This document shows positions 1 through 13,255 of a stretch of DNA of 64,000 nucleotides, piece after piece. Made by a program: the position numbers and the translations under genes. The notes under the pieces are model-generated. The model saw nothing but the letters and a program-made list of their open reading frames with translations. It searched no databases and was not told the DNA's origin. The stretch's first letter is position 1. Each line of letters begins with the position of its first letter. Source of the stretch: Solirubrobacter soli DSM 22325. Lineage in GTDB: Bacteria > Actinomycetota > Thermoleophilia > Solirubrobacterales > Solirubrobacteraceae. The stretch is from NCBI RefSeq assembly GCF_000423665.1, contig NZ_AUIK01000021.1, positions 124,001 through 188,000 on the forward strand, written 5' to 3'.

Positions 1-642
1 GACCTTGCCGTCCTGGACCAGGACCTCGGCGACATTGGCGACGCCGGCGAAGCTGCGCCCGCGGATCTGGCTGCCCCACGCCGAGGTGTAGGCGACGATG
101 CTGCCTGCCGGGACGCCGCCCGAGCTGGCCGCGTTGAGCGTGACGACCGGCTTCTCGGTGCTGTTGAGGTTCGCGGTGGCCTGCAGCGTGAGGTCGACCA
201 GGCGGCCGAGGCCGTCCTTCGTGACACCGACGTGCGCCCAGCCGGAGAAGTCGGCGCTCTTGATCAGCTCGCCTGCCTTGACCTCGCCGCCGAGCGAGGC
301 CTGGGTGCTGTCGATGTCGAAGAAGTCGCCGTTCACGCCGGCAGCCGCGCCGACGCGGTTGGCCATCGTCGTCAAGGCCTCGCCTTGCGCGACCTTCGGC
401 GCGGTCAGCAGGTCCGACTTCACCGCCGAGTTGGACAGGTCGACGGTCAGGACCTGCTCGTCGTACCAGCCCGACGAGTCGAGGAACTTGTGATGCTGCA
501 GCGTGATGCCGGGACCGACCGGCTCCGACGTGTCGATCAGGCTCAGCCGATCCGCCGCGTGTGCGAAGGACGGCGTGGCGGCGACGATCGCAGCCGCCGC
601 TATGACCGCACGCACGAGGGTGCGCGGGCGTGGTTCGAGCAT
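1..642 (-). CDS. Secreted phosphodiester glycosidase (NAGPA-like), C-terminus outside window
   Basis: The frame is open from an ATG at 642 to the left edge, 214 codons, so the C-terminus is missing. It starts with a Sec-type signal peptide (positively charged N-region, Ala/Val-rich core, cleavage near SFAHA-A). The segment GVNGDFFD followed by a short loop is the hallmark of the phosphodiester glycosidase (NAGPA, formerly DUF2233-type) fold, in which this region forms part of the active site. The family hydrolyses sugar phosphodiesters or modifies exopolysaccharides; the substrate here is unknown. AGGAG lies five bases before the ATG. It would act outside the membrane. The gene stands alone, upstream of the kinase gene's 3' end on the same strand. 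Confidence 0.75.
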   Translation of the reverse strand, partial: MLEPRPRTLVRAVIAAAAIVAATPSFAHAADRLSLIDTSEPVGPGITLQHHKFLDSSGWYDEQVLTVDLSNSAVKSDLLTAPKVAQGEALTTMANRVGAAAGVNGDFFDIDSTQASLGGEVKAGELIKSADFSGWAHVGVTKDGLGRLVDLTLQATANLNSTEKPVVTLNAASSGGVPAGSIVAYTSAWGSQIRGRSFAGVANVAEVLVQDGKV

Positions 643-728
643 CCGGGCTCCTATTGAGAGAGGTACTGCGGGGAGACCGGCGATCTAAATGACGGCGCGC
701 CCGGTTTACGTGACGGTGCTGTGAACTG

Positions 729-3503
<2,775 letters not shown>

Positions 3504-3546
3504 CGCCAGTCGAAGCTACCACCGCGATCGGGCCTGAAAACTCGTG

Positions 3547-3924
3547 CTAGCTGGTGATCTTGCCGGCCGCCGCCCACTCGGCGGCGCGCGTCCGCGGGCG
3601 GCCGATCATCGCCGCCGTGCCGTCGTCCAGGATCGGCCGCTGCAGCAGCGACGGGTGCTCGACGAGGATCGCGACGACCTCGTCGACGCCCAGCCCGTCC
3701 GCGTTCAGCCCGAGCTCCGCGTACTTCTTATCGCGCCGGATCAGCGCGTCCGGCGGGTCGCCCACCAGGCGCTCGGCGAGCGACCGCAGCTCGGCCTCGT
3801 CCAGCCGCTCGGCCTTGAGCAGGTACTTGCGGACCGTCACGTCCCGCCCGGCGGCCTCGAGCGCGTCGAGCGCGTGGACGGACGTCGAGCAGTGCGGGTT
3901 GTGCAGCAGCGTCAGGGTGGTCAC
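3547..3924 (-). CDS. ArsC-like thioredoxin-fold protein (arsenate reductase family)
   Basis: 125 residues, the normal length for the glutaredoxin-coupled ArsC/Spx family. The N-terminal strand is followed by HNPHCSTS, which places Cys12 at the position of the catalytic cysteine of E. coli ArsC (HNPxCxTS). The remainder (RKYLL, ELRSLAERL, ALIRRDKKYAELG, RPIL) matches the family layout, with conserved-looking arginines. The usual CxxSR arrangement is altered to CSTSV. No ars operon genes are adjacent, so an arsenate role is not supported by context; it may be a general thiol reductase. GTG start. Confidence 0.75.
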   Translation of the reverse strand: MTTLTLLHNPHCSTSVHALDALEAAGRDVTVRKYLLKAERLDEAELRSLAERLVGDPPDALIRRDKKYAELGLNADGLGVDEVVAILVEHPSLLQRPILDDGTAAMIGRPRTRAAEWAAAGKITS

Positions 3925-3980
3925 GCGAAGATCGTAGGCAAGTGGCCAACCTCGGCCCGCGCGACAGGGTCTTGACCCGC

Positions 3981-4163
3981 ATGACCCGCATCCTCCTCCC
4001 CCTCCTCGCCACGTTCACCCTCGCGCTGCCCGCCACCGCGCTGGCGGCGAACGACGGCACCTCGAACACGATCATGGTCGCCGAGCTGCGACAGCGACCC
4101 GTCGCGCCGAGCTTCATGGACTACACGGACGACGTGATGCTGACTAGCACGCGTCGGCCTTGA
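3981..4163 (+). CDS. Small secreted protein, 60 residues, unknown function
   Basis: ATG at 3981 gives a convincing signal peptide (MTRILLPLLATFTLALPATALA-AND) followed by a short hydrophilic mature peptide of about 38 residues containing NDGTSNTIMVAEL. I do not recognise a family. It is divergent from the ArsC-like gene and its last 20 bases overlap the 3' end of the HxlR gene on the other strand. A longer upstream start at 3942 would spoil the signal peptide. Confidence 0.5.
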   Translation: MTRILLPLLATFTLALPATALAANDGTSNTIMVAELRQRPVAPSFMDYTDDVMLTSTRRP

Positions 4164-4488
4164 GGTGCTCGTTGGCCCACAGGGCGATCTGCTCGAGCGC
4201 GGGCATGAGGGCGCGGCCTGAGTCCGTGAGCGCATAGGTCACGCTGAGCGGCGGCCCCTCGTCGACGGTGCGCGTCACGAGGCCGCCCTCGGTCAGGTCG
4301 GACAGCCGGTCCGACAGCACGGAGTCGCTGACGCCGCCGACCGCGCGCGAGAGCTCGCGGAACCCCGCCGGGCCTTCGCTCAGGCGGCCCAGGAGAACCG
4401 CGGTCCAGCGCTTGCCGAGGAAGCGGAAGGCCCGCGCGAGCGACTCGGCCCGCGGCACGCACTGGTCGGGCGAGAGCGGTTCCGTCAC
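4144..4488 (-). CDS. HxlR-family winged-helix regulator
   Basis: 114 residues, typical HxlR length. It has the N-terminal Cys10, then a winged helix (RFLGKRWTAVLLGRL, GFRELSRAVGGVSDSVLSDRLSDL, EGGLVTR wing, YALTDSGRAL). HxlR proteins often sense reactive aldehydes or oxidants through a conserved N-terminal cysteine. It is transcribed away from the flavoenzyme gene at 4562 with a 73-bp shared promoter region containing a dyad, so it most likely represses that gene and itself. GTG start. Confidence 0.9.
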   Translation of the reverse strand: MTEPLSPDQCVPRAESLARAFRFLGKRWTAVLLGRLSEGPAGFRELSRAVGGVSDSVLSDRLSDLTEGGLVTRTVDEGPPLSVTYALTDSGRALMPALEQIALWANEHLKADAC

Positions 4489-4525
4489 GGGAACGATGCT
4501 AGCGCGATCGAAGCTGCTAGTTTTT

Positions 4526-4540
4526 TCGAAGCGACTTCGA
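4526..4540. promoter_or_regulatory. Candidate HxlR operator
   Basis: Perfect inverted repeat TCGAAG-CGA-CTTCGA in the 73-bp divergent promoter region between the HxlR gene and the LLM/BBE flavoenzyme gene, preceded by a run of T. A second partial copy (TCGAAGC) lies about 20 bp to the left. Binding by the HxlR protein is inferred from position. Confidence 0.55.
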
Positions 4541-4561
4541 CTTTGCGAGAGAGCTGACTAC

Positions 4562-6754
4562 ATGCCCGACTACGGCCACGACCTTGCCTTCGGCACCTTC
4601 ATCACCCCGCAGAACCAGCGACCCGAGGACGTGGTCGCGCTCGCCCAGCTGACTGAGGCGGCGGGGCTCGACCTGGCGACGTTCCAGGATCACCCGTACC
4701 AGCCCGCGTTCCTGGACACCTGGACGCTGCTCTCGTGGGTGGCGGCCCAGACCACCACGCTGCGCGTCGCGGCCAACGTGCTCAACCTGCCGCTGCGGCC
4801 GCCGGCGGTGCTCGCACGGTCCGCGGCGAGCCTCGACCTGCTCTCAAAGGGCCGGTTGGAGCTCGGGCTCGGGGCGGGCGCGTTCTGGGACGCGATCGAG
4901 GCGATGGGCGGCCCACGCCGCACGCCGGGCGAGGCGGTCACCGCGCTCGACGAGGCGATCGACGTCATCCGCGGCATCTGGGACACGAGCCGGCGTGGCG
5001 GGGTCAAGATCAGCGGCTCCGCGAAAGGCGCCAAGCGCGGCCCGGCGCCCGCGCACGACATCGAGATCTGGCTCGGCGCCTACAAGCCGCGGATGCTGCG
5101 GTTGACGGGCACCAAGGCCGACGGCTGGCTCCCGACGCTCGGCTACCTCGAGCAGATCGCGGAGTCCAACCGCACGATCGACGCCGCCGCCCTCGCCGCC
5201 GGCCGCGACCCACGCGAGATCCGGCGCCTGTTGAACATCACGTCAGCGGAGCTGACCGTCGACCGCCTGCTCGAGCTCACCACCGAGCACGGCTTCAGCA
5301 CGTTCATCCTCGCCTCCGACGACCCGCAGGAGATCCAGCGCTTCGGCCAGGAGATCGCACCCGCCCTGCGCGACGCCGTCGCCGAGTTCCGCGAGACCTC
5401 CGGCGCGCCGAGCGGCCCGCCCCGCGGCGCGAACGCCCTCGCGGCGCGCCGCGACGGCATCGACTACGACGCCGCCCCGGTGGACGCCGTCGAGCCCGGC
5501 GATCGCGGGTACGACAAGGTCCGCTCGACCTACGTGCGCAGCGGCACGCCCGGGCTCGTGCTGCGCCCGAAGGACACCGCCGAGGTCGCGCACGCGCTCG
5601 TCTACGCCCGCGAACAGGACGTCCCGCTGGCGGTCCGCTCCGGCGGGCACGGCATCAGCGGCCGCTCGACCAACGACGGCGGGATCGTGATCGACCTCGG
5701 CCGCATCAACGAAGTCACGCTGACAGACGGCCGCGCACGGGTGGGCGCAGGCGCCCGCTGGGGCGACGTCGCGCAGGCGCTGGCGCCCTACGGCCTGGGA
5801 ATGAGCTCCGGCGACTACGGGGACGTGGGCGTCGGCGGCCTCGCGACCGCGGGCGGCATCGGCTTCCTCGGGCGCAAGCACGGGCTGACGCTCGACCATG
5901 TCACCGCCGCCGACGTCGTCCTGGCCGACGGCCGCATCGTCCACGCCGATCGCGACGAGCACCCCGACCTCTTCTGGGCCCTGCGCGGCGCGGGCGGGAA
6001 CTTCGGCATCGTCACGAACCTCGAGCTCGCCCCGTACCCGGTCGGCGACGTCGTCTTCAGCCGCATGGTCTTCGCCGCCGACGCGGACATGCTCGAGCGG
6101 TGGGGACGCCTCGTAGAAGCCTCTCCGCGGGAGCTCACGAGCTTCCTCACGATCGCGTCCGACCTCGCGCAGCTCTACACGGTCTACGCGGGAGACACGG
6201 ACTCGGCCGTCGAGGCGCTGACGCCCCTCCTGCAAGCCGGCCGCCTCCTCGACCAGCAGGCCTCGCTCGTCCCCTACCACGCGGTCGTCGCCCCCCAGGG
6301 CGGGCTGCACACGGGCAGCTCGCGACCGCCCGCGATCCGCTCGGGCCTGATCGACCACGTCACGCCGGCGCTCGCGCAAGGGCTGGTCGAGATCCTCCCC
6401 GTCGCCCCGTTCATCCAGCTGCGGGCGGTTGGCGGCGCGGTCAACGACGTCGACCCGATGGCGACCGCGTACGCCCACCGCCACCAGAACTTCTCGCTCA
6501 ACGCGGTCAGCGGCTCGCTCGAGCGGCTCAACCCGGTCTGGGACGAGGTGATCGCCCCGCACACGGACGGCATGTACCTGAGCTTCAACACCGATCCGCG
6601 GCCCGAGCGGCTCGCCGAGGGCTTCCCCGGCGCGACGCTCGACCGGTTGCGAGAGCTGAAGGCGGTCTACGACCCCGACAACGTCTTCGACCAGAACATG
6701 CCGATCGGCGATCCTTCGACGTATGGCGACCTCTCCCCGCTGGGCGCTCGCTGA
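4562..6754 (+). CDS. Fusion: LLM-class flavin oxidoreductase + FAD-dependent BBE-type oxidoreductase
   Basis: 730 residues from the ATG at 4562. Residues 1-290 are a luciferase-like (LLM) TIM-barrel (FGTFITPQNQRPEDVVALAQ, LGLGAGAFWDAIEAMGG, GAYKPRMLRL), normally FMN/F420 dependent. Residues about 305-730 are a PCMH-type FAD domain with the berberine-bridge motif RSGGHGISGRS, whose His is the usual site of 8-alpha-histidyl FAD linkage, then GDVGVGGLATAGGIG and the C-terminal BBE segment (YDPDNVFDQNMPI). The second, cysteinyl FAD link seen in some BBE enzymes is not apparent. The two oxidases are in one uninterrupted frame. It overlaps the thioredoxin-like gene by 32 bp and faces an HxlR regulator, suggesting a redox or xenobiotic role. 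Confidence 0.9.
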   Translation: MPDYGHDLAFGTFITPQNQRPEDVVALAQLTEAAGLDLATFQDHPYQPAFLDTWTLLSWVAAQTTTLRVAANVLNLPLRPPAVLARSAASLDLLSKGRLELGLGAGAFWDAIEAMGGPRRTPGEAVTALDEAIDVIRGIWDTSRRGGVKISGSAKGAKRGPAPAHDIEIWLGAYKPRMLRLTGTKADGWLPTLGYLEQIAESNRTIDAAALAAGRDPREIRRLLNITSAELTVDRLLELTTEHGFSTFILASDDPQEIQRFGQEIAPALRDAVAEFRETSGAPSGPPRGANALAARRDGIDYDAAPVDAVEPGDRGYDKVRSTYVRSGTPGLVLRPKDTAEVAHALVYAREQDVPLAVRSGGHGISGRSTNDGGIVIDLGRINEVTLTDGRARVGAGARWGDVAQALAPYGLGMSSGDYGDVGVGGLATAGGIGFLGRKHGLTLDHVTAADVVLADGRIVHADRDEHPDLFWALRGAGGNFGIVTNLELAPYPVGDVVFSRMVFAADADMLERWGRLVEASPRELTSFLTIASDLAQLYTVYAGDTDSAVEALTPLLQAGRLLDQQASLVPYHAVVAPQGGLHTGSSRPPAIRSGLIDHVTPALAQGLVEILPVAPFIQLRAVGGAVNDVDPMATAYAHRHQNFSLNAVSGSLERLNPVWDEVIAPHTDGMYLSFNTDPRPERLAEGFPGATLDRLRELKAVYDPDNVFDQNMPIGDPSTYGDLSPLGAR

Positions 6755-7565
6755 GGCGCCCGTCTGGATCAACGGCGAGCCGGACCTGCGCGGACGCATC
6801 GTGCTGGTCGACTTCTGGACGTACACCTGCGTGAACTGGCTGCGGACGCTGCCGTACGTGCGGGCGTGGCACGAGCGCTACGAGGGCCTGACCGTCGTGG
6901 GCGCGCACTCGCCGGAGTTCAGCTTCGAGCACGAACTGGACCACGTCCGCCGGGCGGTCGCCACGCTGGACGTCCCGTACCCGGTCGCGATCGACAACGA
7001 CTTCACGATCTGGCGCGCGTTCGGGAACCACTACTGGCCGGCGACCTACCTCGTCGACGGCGACGGGAACGTGCGCTTCGAGCACTTCGGCGAGGGCAAC
7101 TACGACGGGATCGAGCGCGCGATCCAGGCACTGCTGGGCGTGGACGGCGACCTGGTGGAGGTCGACGCCGACGGCGTGACGAAGGCCGCCGACTGGGCCA
7201 ACGTCGGCACTCCCGAGACCTACGTCGGCACGGCGCGCGGCGACACCGCGCTCGACCTGAGGGGAGCGTGGACGGTCGGCGACGAGTCCGCCCTCCTCGA
7301 GTCCGGCTCAGGGACGCTCGCGTTCGACTTCCAGGCGCGCGACCTCAACCTGGTCATGTCCGGAACCGGCCGCTTCACGGTCCACCTCGACGGCGAGCCG
7401 CCGGGGGATGACCATGGCGTCGACGTGACCGCCGACGGCGAGGGGTCCTTCGACGAGCCGCGCATGTACCAGCTGATCCGCCAGCGCGGCGACATCGTGG
7501 CGCGCACGTTCGAGATCGCGTTCGACGACCCCGGCGCGCGCGCCTACGTGTTCACGTTCGGCTAG
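6723..7565 (+). CDS. TlpA/DipZ-like thioredoxin-fold protein with CxxW motif
   Basis: 280 residues. The N-terminal half is a redoxin/TlpA fold: VDFWTYTCVNWLRTLPYVRAW, AHSPEFSFE, HYWPATYLVDGDG. The active site reads C-V-N-W where DipZ proteins have CxxC, so the resolving cysteine is replaced by Trp while the first Cys remains. The C-terminal half (from about residue 150) resembles the beta-sandwich seen at the end of DipZ-type proteins (ETYVGTARG, TVHLDGEPPG). No signal peptide is seen, so it is probably cytoplasmic. Its first 32 bases lie inside the upstream flavoenzyme gene, indicating translational coupling. Confidence 0.8.
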   Translation: MATSPRWALAEAPVWINGEPDLRGRIVLVDFWTYTCVNWLRTLPYVRAWHERYEGLTVVGAHSPEFSFEHELDHVRRAVATLDVPYPVAIDNDFTIWRAFGNHYWPATYLVDGDGNVRFEHFGEGNYDGIERAIQALLGVDGDLVEVDADGVTKAADWANVGTPETYVGTARGDTALDLRGAWTVGDESALLESGSGTLAFDFQARDLNLVMSGTGRFTVHLDGEPPGDDHGVDVTADGEGSFDEPRMYQLIRQRGDIVARTFEIAFDDPGARAYVFTFG

Positions 7566-7677
7566 AGCCTGTTGACGAATGGTCGGTCCGACCGATGTGG
7601 TGCAGCCGCCAGTGGCTCGCGCCGGCCGCGCTCGCGATGCGGCCCTCTGGGCCGTGAGCAGCGCGGGCGGCGCGAGG

Positions 7678-7698
7678 CGCTGCGGATGTGCCGCAGCG
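7678..7698. terminator. Hairpin between convergent genes
   Basis: Eight-base stem CGCTGCGG / CCGCAGCG with loop ATGTG, located between the stop codons of two convergent genes. No T-run follows, as is common in high-GC actinobacteria. Confidence 0.4.
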
Positions 7699-7725
7699 GG
7701 CGTACCGGTATCCGTCAGCAGGCTC

Positions 7726-7989
7726 TCAGGCCGCGGCGCCTTCGAAGGCGACGAAGTCGCCGGCGGCGGTGACCGAGCCGACGATCAGCGAGCCGTTGTC
7801 GACCTTCGCGATGCCGGCGCCGGCCTCGAGGCTGGTGGCCAGCCGGACCGCCTCGCCGAGGGAGACCCCGGTGCCGCCGTAGACGCGAATGCCATCGCGC
7901 ACGACGGCGTACTTGTCACCGTCGTCCTTGATGACCTCGGCGCCGACGTTGCGGTTGGCCATCTTCGCGTTCTTCTTCTTCTCGGCCAT
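7726..7989 (-). CDS. Small basic/acidic protein, unknown
   Basis: 87 residues, starting with a Lys-rich segment (MAEKKKNAKMANRNVG), then VIKDDGDKYAVVRDGIRVYGG and an Ala/Gly/Val-rich tail. No signal peptide or membrane span. I do not recognise the family; the body could be a small beta-rich fold. It lies 66 bp downstream of the UvrA-like gene on the same strand, so it could be co-transcribed. Confidence 0.6.
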   Translation of the reverse strand: MAEKKKNAKMANRNVGAEVIKDDGDKYAVVRDGIRVYGGTGVSLGEAVRLATSLEAGAGIAKVDNGSLIVGSVTAAGDFVAFEGAAA

Positions 7990-8055
7990 ACGGCATCCGT
8001 CCTCGTTGAATCGGTGGTGCGGGCGCGGGCATGATAGACGCGCGCCGGTGGCGTC

Positions 8056-10416
<2,361 letters not shown>

Positions 10417-10430
10417 CAAGTCTCCATCTA

Positions 10431-10871
10431 TCAAACCGACCACCGCCCGTCGCGCATCAGCTCGCGGTCGGACAGCTCGTTCACCTCGCGCCAGGCCTGG
10501 ATGCGGCGCGGCGTGACGCGGAACCAGGGGTACGCGAAGTCGCGCGGATCGAACCCGGTGCGCGCCGCGAACCGATCCCCCACCTCGGGTGTGACGTCGA
10601 CGACCTCGACCGTCCCTTCGATCATCGTCACGTCGCGGGTGTCGCCGAGGCCGAGCCGCACGGTGCCGGTGGCGGCGAGGTTGCGGCCGGTGGGGCTGTT
10701 CGCCGGGGTCGCGAGCAGCAGCGCCTCGCCGTCCCAGTCGAACGACAGCGGGACGAGGTACGGCGCGCCGTCGGCCGAGGCGGTCGCGACCCAGAGGTCG
10801 ACGTCGTGCGCGAGCCGGTGCTCGGTGTCGCGACGCCGTTGATCACGTGAGCGGGGGGCCACGGCGGTCAC
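10431..10871 (-). CDS. PPOX-class F420/FMN-dependent flavoprotein
   Basis: 146 residues with the split-barrel pattern of pyridoxamine-phosphate-oxidase-like proteins: VDLWVATASADGAPYLVPLSFDWDGEALLLATP, NLAATGTVRLGLGDTRDVTMIEG, RFAARTGFDPRDF, WFRVTPRRIQAW. In actinobacteria this family commonly binds F420 and reduces small molecules. It lies directly upstream of the UvrA-like gene on the same strand (14 bp gap), so both may form a small stress/detoxification operon. Confidence 0.85.
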   Translation of the reverse strand: MTAVAPRSRDQRRRDTEHRLAHDVDLWVATASADGAPYLVPLSFDWDGEALLLATPANSPTGRNLAATGTVRLGLGDTRDVTMIEGTVEVVDVTPEVGDRFAARTGFDPRDFAYPWFRVTPRRIQAWREVNELSDRELMRDGRWSV

Positions 10872-10984
10872 TCTAGTTGCGGTTCTGCCGGACCGTTTCT
10901 CGATTCCTGCTCGGCGCGCCCTAGGGGGTGGACTGGGTGGGGTGACGGATGCGACCGGTGCGTTCAGACGCGATCTTCACGGTC

Positions 10985-11725
10985 ATGAAGATCGTCATCA
11001 TCGGTGGGACCGGACGCGTCGGTGGCAATGTCGTCCGGCGGCTCACCGCCCTCGGGCACGAGCCGGTGCCCGCCTCGCCCTCCACGGGCGTCGACACCAT
11101 CACGGGCGAAGGGCTCGAGTCCGCGCTGGCGGGCGCGGACGTCGTCGTCGACGTGTCCAACGCGCCCGAGTGGGACGACGAGGCCGTCCGGCGGTTCTTC
11201 GTCACCTCCACCCGCAACCTGCTGGCGGCGGAGCGCTCCGCCGGCGTCGGCCATCACCTCGCCGTGACGATCGTCGGTGCCGACCGGCTGCCCGAGAGCG
11301 GCTACCTGCGGGCCAAGGTCGCGCAGGAGGCGGAGATCGCGGGCGGCGAGGTCCCCTACACGGTGTTGCGCGCGACGCAGTTCTTCGAGTTCCTGCCGGT
11401 GATCGTCGAGGCGGGTGCCGAGGGCGATCACGTGCGGCTGTCGACCGGGTTGATGCAACTGGTCGCGGCGGATGACGTCGCCGCCACCGTGACGGACCTG
11501 GCGACGGGCTCGCCGGTCGGCGGGGTCGTGGAGCTCGGCGGCCCGGAGAAGCTGGGGATCGACGCGTGGGCGCGGCGGCTGTTCGCCGCCACGGGTGACG
11601 GGCGCTCGGTGATCGGCGATCCGCGCGCGGGCTACTTCGGGACCGAGCTGGCGGGCGGGGAGCTGACCACCGGCGAGGGCGCGCGGATCGGAGCGATCGA
11701 CTTCGAGACGTGGATCGCGCGATGA
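10985..11725 (+). CDS. NmrA/NAD(P)H-binding SDR-type oxidoreductase
   Basis: 246 residues from ATG 10985, where the Rossmann motif begins (MKIVIIGGTGRVGGNVV). Later elements AGADVVVDVSNAPEWDD, VTIVGADRLPESGYLRAKVAQE and VLRATQFFEF match atypical NAD(P)H-binding SDR proteins of the NmrA/azoreductase-like type. An in-frame ATG at 10949 with GGGGTG upstream would add 12 residues and cannot be excluded. It is divergent from the PPOX gene. Substrate unknown. Confidence 0.8.
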   Translation: MKIVIIGGTGRVGGNVVRRLTALGHEPVPASPSTGVDTITGEGLESALAGADVVVDVSNAPEWDDEAVRRFFVTSTRNLLAAERSAGVGHHLAVTIVGADRLPESGYLRAKVAQEAEIAGGEVPYTVLRATQFFEFLPVIVEAGAEGDHVRLSTGLMQLVAADDVAATVTDLATGSPVGGVVELGGPEKLGIDAWARRLFAATGDGRSVIGDPRAGYFGTELAGGELTTGEGARIGAIDFETWIAR

Positions 11726-11747
11726 GGATCCCCACGCCGCGCGGCCC

Positions 11748-12281
11748 GATCGCGGCGGGCGGGTGGCCTACCGGATCGCGCTCGACGACCCTGAGGTCGT
11801 GAAGCGGGTCGCCGTCCTCGACGTCGTGCCGACGGGCGAGGTCTGGCGCCGCGCGGACGCGTCGTTGGCGCTGACCTGCTGGCACTGGGCGTTCCTCGCC
11901 CAGCCGGCGCCGCTCCCCGAGCGGCTGATCCTCGGCGTCCCCGACGGGTTCTGGATCGCGGCACGACGGATGGGGCTCAAGCCCGGTGACCCGTATCGCA
12001 CGCAGCTCGGCGACCCGGGCTTCGTGACCGCGGTGTGCGAGGACTACCGCGCGGGGGCGACGATCGACCGCGAGCACGACGACGAGGGCGGGACGATCGC
12101 CTGCCCGGTGCGGGCGCTGTGGGCGGGTGAAGGGGCGCTGCCGCGCCTCTACGAGGACCCGCTCGAGCCGTGGCGGGCGTTCGCGCCCCCGATCACCGGC
12201 CGCGCGGTCGAGGGCGCCTCGCACTTCCTCGTGGAGGACGCCCCCGACGTCGTGGGCCGCGAACTGGCGGCGTTCTTCTGA
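11748..12281 (+). pseudogene. N-terminally truncated alpha/beta hydrolase (haloacetate dehalogenase-like)
   Basis: The reading frame aligns to the second half of fluoro/haloacetate dehalogenases: it begins at PDRGGRVAYRIALDDPE (family GHDRGGRVAYR, where Asp is the nucleophile), then VLDVVPTGEVWRRAD, WHWAFLAQPAPLPERLI, and ends GASHFLVEDAPDVVGRELAAFF with the catalytic His. The first 100 or so residues, including the oxyanion-hole HG motif, are absent; the preceding sequence belongs to the NmrA-like gene, whose stop is only 22 bp away. A GTG at 11763 could still start a 172-residue product. Best read as a deletion remnant. Confidence 0.7.
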
Positions 12282-12288
12282 ACCCGAG

Positions 12289-13167
12289 CTAGGCGTAGTG
12301 CGGGATGTCCTCGAGCAGGCCCGGGTGCGTTGGCTCCCAGTTCAGGAGCGCGCGCGTCCTGGCGCTCGAGGCGGGCGCGTCGGCGGCGAAGAAGCCGCCG
12401 ATCCAGCCGAAGTGCTCGGCGGCCTGCTCGGGCTCGATCGAGGTCGTCGGGACGTCGAGCGCGTTCCCGATGGCCTCGGCGATCTCGCGCGCGGGGATGC
12501 CGGTCTCCGCGGTGGCGTGGAGGATGCTGCCGGCGGGCGCGTGGTCGACGGCGAGCGCGACCAGGCGGCCGGCGTCGAGGCGGTGGACCGCCGGCCAGCG
12601 GTTGGCGCCGCCGCCGACGTACGCCGAGACGCCCTTCTCCTTCGCGACGCCCACGAGGACCGCGATGAAGCCGTGATCGCCGGGGCCGTGCACGGTGGGC
12701 GCGAAGCGGGCGACGATCGGGCGCACGCCGCGGTCGGCGAACGCGCGTGCGACCTCGGCGTTCGCGACCCGCGGGTGGACGCCCGGGTCGGGGATGTCGT
12801 CCTCGGTGCCGACCCTGCCAGGCGCGAGGCCGAGCGTTCCGGAAGCCATCACCAGCGGTGCGCCGGTGCCCTCCAGTGCCTCCCCCATCGCCGTGATCGC
12901 GGCGAGGTCGGTCCGCGCCGCGTCGGGCATCCGCGAAAAGTCGTGGTTGTAGCCGAGGTGGACGACGCCTTGCGAGTCGGCCGCGCCGGCGCGTAGGCCG
13001 TCGACGTCGTCGAGGTCGCCGCGGCGCACGGTGGCGCCGAGCGCGGCGACCTTCTCCGCCGCTTGGTCTGAACGGGCCAGCCCGACCACCTCGTGGCCGG
13101 CGCCGATGAGCTCCGGGATGACGGCCGAGCCGATCCAGCCCGACGCCCCGGTGACGAATACGCGCAT
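12289..13167 (-). CDS. NAD-dependent epimerase/SDR family oxidoreductase
   Basis: 292 residues. Extended-SDR Rossmann start MRVFVTGASGWIGSAVIPELI, then VVHLGYNHDFSRM, MASGTLGLAPG, NAEVARAFADRG, and a C-terminal substrate domain (WPAVHRLDAGRLVALAVDHA, HFGWIGGFFAADAPASSARTRALLNWEPTHPGLL). The ATG at 13167 has a strong GGAGG eight bases upstream. It is divergent from a TetR gene with two operators in between, so it is very likely the TetR target. Substrate unknown; many such TetR/SDR pairs act on small carbonyl compounds. Confidence 0.88.
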   Translation of the reverse strand: MRVFVTGASGWIGSAVIPELIGAGHEVVGLARSDQAAEKVAALGATVRRGDLDDVDGLRAGAADSQGVVHLGYNHDFSRMPDAARTDLAAITAMGEALEGTGAPLVMASGTLGLAPGRVGTEDDIPDPGVHPRVANAEVARAFADRGVRPIVARFAPTVHGPGDHGFIAVLVGVAKEKGVSAYVGGGANRWPAVHRLDAGRLVALAVDHAPAGSILHATAETGIPAREIAEAIGNALDVPTTSIEPEQAAEHFGWIGGFFAADAPASSARTRALLNWEPTHPGLLEDIPHYA

Positions 13168-13183
13168 TTGGGAAACCTCCGTG

Positions 13184-13236
13184 ATGTCACAGTGCGACAT
13201 CAGGGATCGTAGCACTGTGATGTCGCACTGTGACAT
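13184..13236. promoter_or_regulatory. Pair of TetR operators
   Basis: Two near-palindromic 17-bp sites, ATGTCACAGTGCGACAT (13184-13200) and ATGTCGCACTGTGACAT (13220-13236). They are exact reverse complements of each other, so the whole region is one large dyad, and their centres are 36 bp apart. They lie between the divergent SDR and TetR genes and cover the start region of both. Confidence 0.85.
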
Positions 13237-13255
13237 AGCCCTATCCTTGGAGTGG

